Assembly: GCA_026387935.1 (NCBI GenBank)
Contig: JAPLKU010000001.1
Span: 62,001-126,000, forward strand
DNA from: Gemmatimonadota bacterium
GTDB taxonomy: Bacteria > Gemmatimonadota > Gemmatimonadetes > Gemmatimonadales > Gemmatimonadaceae
Direction of reading: 5' to 3'
Length of the DNA stretch: 64,000 bases
Part shown: positions 1 through 7,312 of the stretch, piece after piece
Numbering within the stretch: the first letter of the stretch is position 1
Layout: every line of letters begins with the position of its first letter
Notes under the pieces: model-generated
Told to the model about the DNA's origin: nothing
Databases searched by the model: none
What the model saw: the letters and a program-made list of their open reading frames with translations, nothing else
Translations under genes and position numbers: made by a program

Positions 1-423
1 ACGAATGCCGTTTCCGCCGGAGTGCGCAATCGGGTGAATGCAATTCACGTTCCATTCCTCTCCGGCCTCGTGCGAGGCCCGACCGATCCGCTCCGCCGCA
101 CCCGCGGCTGCAACATGGCTTTCTGGCGTGATGATATCGTCCGCGTGAACGGTTACAACGAAGCCATCGAGGGATGGGGGCGCGAGGACAGTGAGTTGGC
201 CGCCCGCCTGCAACAGAGCGGGGTGACCCGTCGCAACCTGAAGTTCTCGGCGGTGGCGTGGCACCTGCATCATCGCACCCGCTCACAGGACGCTCTTGAC
301 CGAAACCACGACGTGTTCGAACACACCGTTGCTCACCGATTGACGCGGTGCGAGCGCGGCATTGACCAGTGGTTGCCGGCGCGCGACCAATCACCGGGCT
401 CGGCGGCAGGCCGCGGGGCATGA
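1..423 (+). CDS. Glycosyltransferase, C-terminal part (5' end outside window)
   Basis: The reading frame is open from base 1 and ends with TGA at 421-423, so the N-terminus lies upstream of the window. About 140 residues are visible. They contain the stretch NMAFWRDDIVRVNGYNE followed by GWGREDSELAARL. This is the signature of the galactosyltransferase-type C-terminal domain (Glyco_transf_7C) found at the end of many family 2 glycosyltransferases; the acidic WGREDSE segment belongs to the acceptor/metal site in that family. The likely role is sugar transfer in cell-surface glycan synthesis, but donor and acceptor cannot be read from this fragment. The last codons overlap the next gene by four bases (ATGA), so the two are probably translationally coupled. 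Confidence 0.85.
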   Translation, partial: TNAVSAGVRNRVNAIHVPFLSGLVRGPTDPLRRTRGCNMAFWRDDIVRVNGYNEAIEGWGREDSELAARLQQSGVTRRNLKFSAVAWHLHHRTRSQDALDRNHDVFEHTVAHRLTRCERGIDQWLPARDQSPGSAAGRGA

Positions 424-1313
424 CTGTTCCCGAGTTCGCGGGTGTGCTTGCATCGCTTGGCGTCGTGATCGCCGTCTGGTGGCCGATTCGACTGGCTATT
501 GCGCAGCACATCGAGCGCAGGTTCGAAGCGACGCACCCGCGGAACGCCGACGGAGTGATCATTGGCGCCGAACCGATTCGGGCTCGTGGCACACGCCCGG
601 GCGCGGTGTTGGTGCTACACGGGTACAACGATTCGCCACAATCCGTGGCGCCTCTCGCGGCCGCGCTGCATGACGCCGGATGGACCGTCAGCGCACCCCT
701 GCTCGCGGGGCATGGACGGACACTTCAGGCCTTCGCGAATTCCGGTGCGAACGATTGGTTGAATTCGGCCCGCGAGCACTACCGAATACTTCGTGCCGAC
801 CACGCGCAGGTGGCGGTCTGCGGCATGTCGATGGGTGGAGCGCTCGCCTTTATTCTCGCAGCAGAGCATCCCGACATCACGGCGGTCGTCGGAATCGCGC
901 CGTACCTGCATCTGTCTCGCCCCATGGAGGCGTTGCTCGTGCTCGCGCCGATTGCGGCGATTGGCGCCCGGTACATGTCCGGTGGCCGTGGCAAGTCGAT
1001 TCACGATCCGCTCGCGGCGGCAAACATCGTTGCGTACAAGCGATCAACCCCCGGACTGCTCATTGAGCTCACCAAGCTCACCCGCGTCGCGGACCGTGCG
1101 CTGCCATTCGTCCGCCAACCAGTTCTCATGATTCAGTCGCGCGAAGACAACCGGATTCCCGTTCGCTCGGCGTCGCGGGCATTCAGACGGATTGGGTCGG
1201 CAGGCAAGACCCTCGACTGGGTGACCGGGACTGGGCATGTGCTCACGCTCGACTACGGCCATCAGGCCATGGAGCGGCGGGTCATCGCCTGGCTCAACGA
1301 GCGAATGTCGTGA
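420..1313 (+). CDS. Alpha/beta hydrolase (lipase/carboxylesterase-like)
   Basis: This 297-residue protein has the alpha/beta-hydrolase fold. An HGYNDSP oxyanion-type turn follows the first core strand. The nucleophile elbow is GMSMGG with Ser near 137. The probable acid is the Asp near 243 in SREDNRIP, and the His near 273 lies in TGTGHVL. The layout resembles monoacylglycerol lipase and Est30-type carboxylesterases. One hydrophobic segment at residues 5-25 may be a membrane anchor or an uncleaved signal. I chose ATG at 420 because it overlaps the glycosyltransferase stop as ATGA; a reading frame extends further upstream but lies inside that gene. The substrate is unknown; the pairing with a glycosyltransferase hints at surface glycan or lipid processing, which is inference. 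Confidence 0.85.
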   Translation: MTVPEFAGVLASLGVVIAVWWPIRLAIAQHIERRFEATHPRNADGVIIGAEPIRARGTRPGAVLVLHGYNDSPQSVAPLAAALHDAGWTVSAPLLAGHGRTLQAFANSGANDWLNSAREHYRILRADHAQVAVCGMSMGGALAFILAAEHPDITAVVGIAPYLHLSRPMEALLVLAPIAAIGARYMSGGRGKSIHDPLAAANIVAYKRSTPGLLIELTKLTRVADRALPFVRQPVLMIQSREDNRIPVRSASRAFRRIGSAGKTLDWVTGTGHVLTLDYGHQAMERRVIAWLNERMS

Positions 1314-1356
1314 ACGCAGGCGGCGCGCAGCCGCGAGCCACATGATAATTTGAAGC

Positions 1357-1635
1357 ATGCCGACAATTACCTGCGCGCGCTGCGCCAAGAGCAAAGAGGC
1401 GTTTGACCGTGCGCCATTTCCCGGCGCTGTCGGAGCGCGCGTCCTGGAAGGAATCTGCCGCGAATGCTGGGCCGACTGGCTCAAGCAGCAGACGATGTTG
1501 ATCAATCACTACGGATTGAACGTGATGGATCCACAGGCCCGTCAGTTTCTGACGCGGAACATGGAAGCGTTCCTGTTCAAGGCCGGGCAGGCCGACGATG
1601 TGGACATCTCAAAGCAGGGCACCATCGCGTACTGA
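1357..1635 (+). CDS. yggX: Probable Fe(2+)-trafficking protein (YggX family)
   Basis: The protein has 92 residues, the usual YggX length. It shows the family pattern: C6 and C9 near the start (ITCARC), APFPGAVGARV, then CWADWLKQQTMLINHYGL, then MDPQARQFL and a C-terminal FLF segment. In enterobacteria YggX protects iron-sulfur enzymes from oxidative damage and moves ferrous iron in the cytoplasm. A [4Fe-4S] class I fumarase is encoded about 0.8 kb away on the other strand, a plausible client, but the link is only proximity. The family is best known from gamma- and betaproteobacteria. No convincing Shine-Dalgarno precedes the ATG. Confidence 0.88.
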   Translation: MPTITCARCAKSKEAFDRAPFPGAVGARVLEGICRECWADWLKQQTMLINHYGLNVMDPQARQFLTRNMEAFLFKAGQADDVDISKQGTIAY

Positions 1636-1656
1636 GTTACCGGCTTCGCCTGAGCG

Positions 1657-1696
1657 ACAGAGCCCCGGTTCCGCGATAGCGGAACCGGGGCTCTGT
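1657..1696. terminator. Bidirectional stem-loop between yggX and the cold-shock gene
   Basis: An 18-bp perfect stem (1657-1674 with 1679-1696) closes a GATA loop. It lies between the yggX stop (1635) and the end of the convergent cold-shock gene (1711). No long T run follows on either side, but the position and stability fit a shared terminator. Confidence 0.7.
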
Positions 1697-1710
1697 GCAA
1701 ACTGGAAGTG

Positions 1711-1920
1711 CTACGCGACGTTCGTGACGTCGGCCGCCTGCGCCCCCTTGGCGCCCTGTATGATCTCGAACTCCACCGTGTCACCCTAGGCGAGCGACTT
1801 GAAGCCGCTGCCGGAGATGGCACTGAAGTGGACGAACACATCGGGTCCGCCTTCGCGCTGAATAAAGCCGAACCCCTTTGCGTCGTTAAACCACTTCACC
1901 GTCCCACTGATGCGTGCCAT
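1711..1920 (-). pseudogene. cspA: Cold-shock protein (CspA family) interrupted by in-frame amber codon
   Basis: Read on the minus strand from ATG at 1920, the first 44 codons give a textbook cold-shock domain: [16 protein letters not shown] (RNP1) then DVFVHFSAI (RNP2). Codon 45 is TAG (1788-1786), at a position where the family normally has Glu (GAG). The same frame then continues with GDTVEFEI and QGAKGAQAADVTNV to a second TAG at 1711. One G-to-T change explains the break, and the rest of the 69-residue gene is intact. The fragment would lose the last two strands of the OB fold. A purine-rich site (AAGGGGCGAG) precedes ATG, and a strong terminator follows. It is either a very recent pseudogene or a sequencing error. 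Confidence 0.85.
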
Positions 1921-1942
1921 GGAACTCGCCCCTTACTCGAGC

Positions 1943-1981
1943 AAAAAAATGGCACGCCCCGGCCGCCGGTTGGCAAACCGG
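1943..1981 (-). terminator. Possible weak terminator after the small zinc-ribbon gene
   Basis: On the minus strand a 6-bp hairpin (1966-1981, ccggtt/aaccgg) and a GC-rich stretch are followed by seven T (1949-1943). This lies 70-110 bases after the stop at 2052 and just ahead of the cold-shock start at 1920. It could end the zinc-ribbon transcript or be leader structure of the cold-shock mRNA. The hairpin is about 17 nt from the T run, so the call is weak. Confidence 0.3.
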
Positions 1982-2051
1982 AAGTTCTAACAGCCTCGAA
2001 ATTGTGTACCGACCGCCAGGTGGCCGGTTCCCTGTCCGCCAGGCGGAAGGT

Positions 2052-2261
2052 TTACGCAGCGCCGGCGATGTACTTGGCGAACCGACCGCAGTTCGTGCAG
2101 CGGAGGGTCACTTGGCAACGCGGTGGGGGCGGCGTGTCGAGCGGATCGCGTTCAATCGAGCCGGAGCAAGAGGGGCACGACAGCGGCGTGCCGTTCCGGT
2201 CGTTCGCTATCAAGTTCAGGGCCTGAGCCGGGTTATATGAGGCAGGGCGTGGCTTACGCAT
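2052..2261 (-). CDS. Small zinc-ribbon protein, function unknown
   Basis: This 69-residue protein carries two Cys pairs, C29-x2-C32 (CPSC) and C55-x2-C58 (CTNC), separated by a proline run. That is a plausible four-Cys zinc ribbon, and short proteins of this build are often nucleic-acid or protein docking modules. I chose ATG at 2261 because GGAG sits seven bases upstream; a TTG one codon earlier is also in frame. No enzymatic motif is visible. It sits between fumarase and the cold-shock gene, all on the minus strand, with 183 bases of spacing to fumarase, so it probably has its own promoter. Confidence 0.65.
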   Translation of the reverse strand: MRKPRPASYNPAQALNLIANDRNGTPLSCPSCSGSIERDPLDTPPPPRCQVTLRCTNCGRFAKYIAGAA

Positions 2262-2418
2262 CAATAACTCCGATGGAGACTACGCGGGTGCCGTCGCAAT
2301 TCGCAGCACCATTCACGGTAGAACCCCATGAAGATAATCGATTTAGGTCCGGATTCTAAGTCCTGAGATATTCTTTCTGTAACTCAACCCTGATTCTACG
2401 ACAGCAGTGTAAGTGATT

Positions 2419-2448
2419 GACATACAACGACTTGGCGTAGTGTGTCAA
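2419..2448 (-). promoter_or_regulatory. Candidate sigma70-like promoter for the zinc-ribbon gene
   Basis: On the minus strand TTGACA (2448-2443) and TATGTC (2424-2419) are separated by 18 bases. The -35 element overlaps the fumarase stop codon. It would give a leader of about 150 bases before ATG at 2261. The -35 match is perfect and the -10 is poor. Confidence 0.35.
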
Positions 2449-3965
2449 CTCAACACGGGGAGTGCGCGTATACGCGCTTTCCACTCTGTCGGCCCGGTCT
2501 CGTGCACGTTGCTCCCGGACGCATCAACTGCGACGGTGACAGGCATGTCTTCGACGGTAAACTCGTAGATCGCCTCCATCCCAAGGTCTTCGAACGCGAC
2601 ACATCGCGATGCGCGAATCGCTTTCGAAACGAGGTACGCAGCGCCTCCGACGGCCATCAGGTACGCCGCTTTGTGTTTTCGAATCGCTTCCAGCCCAACC
2701 GGACCGCGTTCGGCCTTTCCGACCATCGCGATCAAGCCGGTCTTCTCAAGCATGAGCTCGGTGAACTTGTCCATGCGCGTGGCCGTCGTTGGTCCAGCCG
2801 GGCCGACCACCTCCTCGCGCACGGGATCGACCGGCCCGACGTAGTAAATCACACGGTTTCTGAAGTCGACTCCGGCCGGCAGCGATTGTCCGCTGGCGAA
2901 GAGATCGGCAATCCGTTTGTGCGCCGCGTCGCGACCGGTCAATAGTTTTCCATTGAGCAACAATCGGTCACCGGCTTTCCAGCTGGCCACTTCGGCAGGG
3001 GTCAGTGTATCGAGATCAACACGAAGAGCGTTACGGTCAGGATGCCAGGTGACGTCCGGCCAGGCCTTGAGGTTCGGCGTAGGTAGCGACGCGATTCCAG
3101 AGCCGTCCAGCGTGAAGTGCGCGTGACGTGTGGCGGCGCAATTCGGAATCATGGCGATGGGCTTTGATGCGGCGTGCGTCGGGTAGTCGAGAATCTTTAC
3201 ATCGAGAACGGTGGAGAGCCCCCCCAGCCCCTGGGCGCCGATGCCGAGTGCATTGACCTTGTCGTAGAGCTCGATGCGCAGTTCCTCGATCTTGTTTTTG
3301 GGACCGTGGGCCTTGAGCTGCGTCATATCGATGTGGTCCATCAGCGACTCTTTCGCCAGGATCATCGCTTTTTCCGAGCTCCCGCCGATGCCGATGCCAA
3401 GCATTCCAGGCGGGCACCAGCCGGCACCCATCGTTGGGACTGTTTTCAATACCCAGTCGACTATCGAGTCACTCGGATTGAGCATTGCGAACTTCGACTT
3501 GTTTTCGGATCCACCACCCTTGGCCGCGAGACGCACCTCGACGGTGTCGCCCTGCACGAGGTCATAGTGAATGACCGCAGGGGTGTTGTCTTTCGTATTT
3601 TTTCGGCCGAAAGCCGGATCAGAAACGATTGATGCGCGCAGCACGTTGTCGGGCTGCAGGTATGCGCGTCGCACACCCTCGTTCACCATGTCGGTGACGG
3701 ACATCGTAGCGTCCCACCGCACATTCATTCCGATCTTCAGGAAGACCACCACGATCCCGGTATCCTGACAGATCGGGCGACGACCTTCGGCGCACATCCG
3801 CGAATTGGTCAGGATCTGCGCGATCGCATCCTTGGCCGCCGGCGACTGTTCCTTCTCGTACGCATCACCCAGGGCGGTGATGTAGTCGAGTGGATGGAAA
3901 TACGAGATGTGCTGCAGTGCGTCCTGAACGGACTGGATGAAGTCGTCTTGCTTGATGACAGTCAT
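2445..3965 (-). CDS. fumA: Fumarate hydratase, class I (iron-sulfur, single chain)
   Basis: The 506-residue protein joins the alpha part (residues about 10-285) and the beta part (about 300-500) of a class I hydro-lyase, as in FumA/FumB. Three cysteines have the spacing of the [4Fe-4S] ligands of E. coli FumA: C66 in PICQDTG, C184 in GWCPPG and C276 in IPNCAATRH (gaps 118 and 92, against 119 and 94 in E. coli). The IGGSSEKA motif and the beta-part Lys-rich GKAERG also fit. It interconverts fumarate and malate in the TCA cycle. Class I L-tartrate dehydratases are close relatives, but the single-chain length favours fumarase. It begins 30 bases after the MFS gene and probably shares its transcript. 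Confidence 0.92.
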   Translation of the reverse strand: MTVIKQDDFIQSVQDALQHISYFHPLDYITALGDAYEKEQSPAAKDAIAQILTNSRMCAEGRRPICQDTGIVVVFLKIGMNVRWDATMSVTDMVNEGVRRAYLQPDNVLRASIVSDPAFGRKNTKDNTPAVIHYDLVQGDTVEVRLAAKGGGSENKSKFAMLNPSDSIVDWVLKTVPTMGAGWCPPGMLGIGIGGSSEKAMILAKESLMDHIDMTQLKAHGPKNKIEELRIELYDKVNALGIGAQGLGGLSTVLDVKILDYPTHAASKPIAMIPNCAATRHAHFTLDGSGIASLPTPNLKAWPDVTWHPDRNALRVDLDTLTPAEVASWKAGDRLLLNGKLLTGRDAAHKRIADLFASGQSLPAGVDFRNRVIYYVGPVDPVREEVVGPAGPTTATRMDKFTELMLEKTGLIAMVGKAERGPVGLEAIRKHKAAYLMAVGGAAYLVSKAIRASRCVAFEDLGMEAIYEFTVEDMPVTVAVDASGSNVHETGPTEWKARIRALPVLS

Positions 3966-3995
3966 TGTCTTTCGGGGCTGGTGCCTGATTGAAAA

Positions 3996-5249
3996 TTAGC
4001 TGAGCTGCGGGCGCGCCAGCCGACTCACGGAGACCATTCCAAGCACGGGACCAATCGCCAGCATGGCGAACACCCATGGCCATCCGAGTGCACGCACGAT
4101 TGGCGGCACCGCCTGAATGGTGAGTGTCGTCAGCAGGAATCCCAGTGATACCTGCAGCGTGATCGCCGTACCGACGGCGTGCGACGCGACGCTTTCCGTG
4201 ACGAGCACGGAGAATTGCGCGCTGTCCGCGATGATGAAGAATCCCCACACGAGTGCGATGGGTGCGAGAATCCAGAGCGACCGTCCGAATGCAAATCCGA
4301 TTCCGGCGCAACACATCGCGCTCACGGCCAGCGCCCGCATGACCAGCGCACGTCGGCCGATGCGGTCGGCGACGAGACCGCCCCACACGCATCCTGCGCC
4401 GCCGACGGCGATAACCGAGAAGGCGATCACTCGAACCGATGTTGACGCGGACGCCGTCAGGGCGTGCGGATCGGCGATGGCACTCGCCGCAAAGAAGGCG
4501 GGAATCCAGGTCCAGTATGAATAGAGTTCGGCCATGTGGCCGAGATAGCCGCCGAGTGCGAGCCGCCAGGGCCGAGACGCCACCACATCACCGACGCGGC
4601 TCCACGAGAAGGGGCGCGATGCAAATGCGAACGGCCCGTCGCGGTAGCCGGTGAACACAAGACCGGCAGCAACGATTGCCGAGCCGCTCGCGAGAAAAGT
4701 GATGAACGTGACATCCGCGACGGGCAAGGCGGCGACGAGGTAGGGCCCGGCCTTTCCTACCGTCAGGGCGCCAACGATGACCCCGACGGCGAGACCGCGA
4801 CGTTCACGAAACCACGTGGACGCCATCTTCATCGCCGGCGGATAGACGCCAGCAAGAAACGCTCCGGCGAGGAAGCGCGACGCAATCGCTGGTGCGAGCG
4901 AATCGGCCATGGCCAGCCAGGCATTTGCCGCTGCGCCCAGCACTGCGCAAACGGCAAAGAATATTCGCGCCGGAATGATGTCAGCGAGGTTGAGCAACGC
5001 CGACATCGCCGTGCCGACGACAAATCCGAGTTGGACTGACGTGGTGAGCCACCCGACTTGCGAGTCGGAAAGGTTCCAGCTTGCCCGCAGCAACGGTGCG
5101 GCCGCGCTACCGGCAAACCAGAGTGACATGCCGAGTAACTCGGCGGTTGCGAGCAACGCCAGCATGCGCCAGCGGTCCGGCGCGTCCTGATCACGCAACG
5201 GTGCCGGCGTCGCGCTGCCGGTCAGGTCCAGCCCTCCGTCCGGCGCCAT
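3996..5249 (-). CDS. MFS transporter, about 12 TM
   Basis: The protein has 417 residues with alternating hydrophobic helices across its length, typical of the major facilitator superfamily. The first half holds LSDSQVGWLTTSVQLGFVVG and the loop 2-3 region, then SRFLAGAFLAGVYPPAMKMAS and WFRERRGLAVGVIVGALTVG, the helix 4-5 motif seen in CynX/NimT- and nitrate-type carriers. The second half contains GLVADRIGRRALV, the mirror of the loop motif. The substrate cannot be assigned. The start at 5249 overlaps the YhaM-like gene by 28 bases; no later start keeps a full first helix. Cotranscription with fumarase suggests a carboxylate substrate, which is speculative. Confidence 0.85.
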   Translation of the reverse strand: MAPDGGLDLTGSATPAPLRDQDAPDRWRMLALLATAELLGMSLWFAGSAAAPLLRASWNLSDSQVGWLTTSVQLGFVVGTAMSALLNLADIIPARIFFAVCAVLGAAANAWLAMADSLAPAIASRFLAGAFLAGVYPPAMKMASTWFRERRGLAVGVIVGALTVGKAGPYLVAALPVADVTFITFLASGSAIVAAGLVFTGYRDGPFAFASRPFSWSRVGDVVASRPWRLALGGYLGHMAELYSYWTWIPAFFAASAIADPHALTASASTSVRVIAFSVIAVGGAGCVWGGLVADRIGRRALVMRALAVSAMCCAGIGFAFGRSLWILAPIALVWGFFIIADSAQFSVLVTESVASHAVGTAITLQVSLGFLLTTLTIQAVPPIVRALGWPWVFAMLAIGPVLGMVSVSRLARPQLS

Positions 5250-6193
5250 ACCACGCGCCCGAGGCGCCAGCCCTTTCGGACGGAAAACTCTTCGTCACCG
5301 GGGAACTGTTCCGGATCGGTCTGCGCGTCGTTGAAGTCATTGCCCTTCGCGGACGACTGGTCGGCCCAATGCAACAGGTCAGCTTCGAGCGTCATGGGCT
5401 GAACCGCCGCGCCGTACTCCAGCTGGCCGTGATGCGACAGGATGAAATGCTGCAACTCGAGCTCCTGCGCGGTTGTCAGTGCGGCATCGGGCAACGTGCG
5501 CAGCCGCCGTTCGAGCATCAATGCGCCCAGTGCGACATGGCCCAAGAGGCGCCCCGATTGGGTGTGCTCGAAACCTGCAGCGGAAATGGAGTACGCCTCC
5601 ACCTTTCCGATGTCGTGCATGAGCGCTCCAACGGTCACGAGATCCACGTCGCCGCCCATCGCTTCGGTTGATGCGCGCGCAATCGTGGCAACTTCCACCA
5701 CATGCTGGAGCAGTCCGCCGAGCAGCGCGTGATGGCCCTTGGGCGCGCCGGGGGTCTTTTCAAAGCGCGCGCGGAAGGCATCGTCTGCAAAAAAGAGATC
5801 ACAGGCTCTTCGGAGGCGCTTCGATTTAATGGCGGCTCGCCAGCCGTCAACCGTTGCCCAAAGGTCGTCCGTTCGTGCCTTGATGCGCGGCAAGAACTCG
5901 GCGAGGTCTGCGGCCGCGCCAGGGACGATGCGGAGCGGTGCGGTGAGTTTGAGTTGGCGCTTGCCTTGATACAACTCGAGCGTACCGATCACCTGCACGA
6001 TTGCCCCTTGCTTCACGCCGTCGATCCAGGGGAGCTGCTCTTTCCAGACGTTCGCAGCCAACTGGCCCGTCGCGTTTCCGACGGTCACGACCGCATAGGG
6101 GTCGCCGTTCTTGGTGGTCTTGTCCTCGCGGCCGCGCACCATCAGTTCATGCTGCACGCGATCGTTCTGTTTTAGCGCCGCAATGTCGAGCAC
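5222..6193 (-). CDS. YhaM-like 3'-5' exoribonuclease (OB fold + HD domain)
   Basis: The 323-residue protein begins with an OB-fold nucleic-acid-binding domain (about 12-95: DRVQHELMVRGREDKTTKNGDPYAVV). It ends with an HD phosphohydrolase domain (about 150-295). Visible metal ligands are HH at 154-155, LMHDIGK with H193-D194, GHVALG near 219, ILSHHG and LHWAD. This architecture and size match YhaM/CBF1 3'-5' exonucleases, which trim RNA and single-stranded DNA ends. GTG at 6193 is preceded by GAGGT at six bases. It overlaps the MFS gene downstream by 28 bases and follows the propeller gene by 48 bases, so it is probably in the same minus-strand operon. Confidence 0.88.
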   Translation of the reverse strand: MLDIAALKQNDRVQHELMVRGREDKTTKNGDPYAVVTVGNATGQLAANVWKEQLPWIDGVKQGAIVQVIGTLELYQGKRQLKLTAPLRIVPGAAADLAEFLPRIKARTDDLWATVDGWRAAIKSKRLRRACDLFFADDAFRARFEKTPGAPKGHHALLGGLLQHVVEVATIARASTEAMGGDVDLVTVGALMHDIGKVEAYSISAAGFEHTQSGRLLGHVALGALMLERRLRTLPDAALTTAQELELQHFILSHHGQLEYGAAVQPMTLEADLLHWADQSSAKGNDFNDAQTDPEQFPGDEEFSVRKGWRLGRVVWRRTEGWT

Positions 6194-6241
6194 ACCCGCA
6201 CCTCAGTTCACGTCGTGGACTTCACCGAAAGCAACCTAGTG

Positions 6242-7312
6242 CTACGGCCGCCAGTCTGCGATGAAGAGATTGACGTCATCGGATTTGGCCGCATTCCGCT
6301 GCGAACCCCAGATGATCTTCTTCCCGTCGGGGCTGAACATCGGAAATCCGTCGAAGCCTTCGTCATTCGTGATCTGCTTCAGCCCAGTACCGTCGAGCGA
6401 TACGATAAACAGATCGAAATTGCCGCCGCGCGGATTCTGGTAGTTGGAGGCGAAGATGATCGCCTTTCCGTCTGGTGTCCACGACGGACCGAAGTTCGCT
6501 CCACCGAGATGCGTCACTTGGCGCTGACCACTTCCGTCGGCATTCATGACCCAGAGCTCAACCTTGCTTGGACGCACCAGTCGGAGTGCGAGCAGGTCGC
6601 GATAGTCCTTGAGATCCTTTTCTTCCGTAGGGTGGTTGGCCCGGTAGATGATCTGCGTTCCATCGGGTGACCACCAGGGTCCGCCGTCGTAGCCAGGCGT
6701 ATTCGTCAGGCGGCGAATGTCGGTGCCATCGACGTTCATCGTGTAGATGTCGAGGTCGCCGTCCTTCAACGACGTGAACACGATGCGCTTGCCATCGGGC
6801 GAGAGCACACCCTCGGCGGTGTACACGCCGAAGTTTGTGATGCGCTTGATGCCGCTTCCATCGATGTTCGCCGTATAGATGTCGAAGGGATCGAGACCCC
6901 AGGTGTACCCCTTTGCCGGATCGGGTCGTGTCGGACAGGCCGCACCCGCGGCGTGCGTGGATCCGAAGAAGAGGCTCTTCGCGCCCGGAAGAAACCAGCC
7001 GCAGGTTGTCTTGCCGGCATTCGGAGAGACACGACGCATGTCGGTGCCGTCGGGCTTCATCACAAACTGCAGATCGCACGGATGGTCGCCGCGCGTGGAC
7101 TGGAACGTGATGAGCTTGCCGTCGGCGCTGAAGTACGCTTCGGCCTGCGTCCCCGTCGCTGTGAGCTGGCGAATATTGGCAAGATGCGACTCGCCGGGTC
7201 TGGCGTCGCGCGGGATATTGACTTGTGCGGAGCAGTCCGCGGAGATCAGCGGCGCAAATGCGACCGCCCACCCCGCGGCGATGGCCGCGAGGTTGAGTTC
7301 CTTTCCGAGCAT
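6242..7312 (-). CDS. Exported TolB-like (PD40/WD40) beta-propeller protein
   Basis: This 356-residue protein has an N-terminal hydrophobic segment (residues 6-26) ending near ADCSAQ, consistent with export. It then has repeated PD40 units: FSADGKLITFQS, LSPDGKRIVFTS, WSPDGTQIIYRA, WTPDGKAIIFAS, FSPDGKKIIWGS, each preceded by an N-x-DG-S/T-x-x-R/K-x-x-T strand. That is the six-bladed TolB-type propeller. Such stand-alone propellers bind partner proteins or peptides, and there is no catalytic domain. Its ATG shares one base with the S41 protease stop (TAATG), so the two are translationally coupled. Together they may act in periplasmic proteolysis, with the propeller as substrate-docking partner. 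Confidence 0.85.
   Translation of the reverse strand: MLGKELNLAAIAAGWAVAFAPLISADCSAQVNIPRDARPGESHLANIRQLTATGTQAEAYFSADGKLITFQSTRGDHPCDLQFVMKPDGTDMRRVSPNAGKTTCGWFLPGAKSLFFGSTHAAGAACPTRPDPAKGYTWGLDPFDIYTANIDGSGIKRITNFGVYTAEGVLSPDGKRIVFTSLKDGDLDIYTMNVDGTDIRRLTNTPGYDGGPWWSPDGTQIIYRANHPTEEKDLKDYRDLLALRLVRPSKVELWVMNADGSGQRQVTHLGGANFGPSWTPDGKAIIFASNYQNPRGGNFDLFIVSLDGTGLKQITNDEGFDGFPMFSPDGKKIIWGSQRNAAKSDDVNLFIADWRP

Noticed and set aside
1786-1788. Amber codon as pyrrolysine or programmed readthrough site
   Set aside because: The position is a surface Glu in other cold-shock proteins and no readthrough structure or pyl gene is seen. Mutation or sequencing error is simpler.
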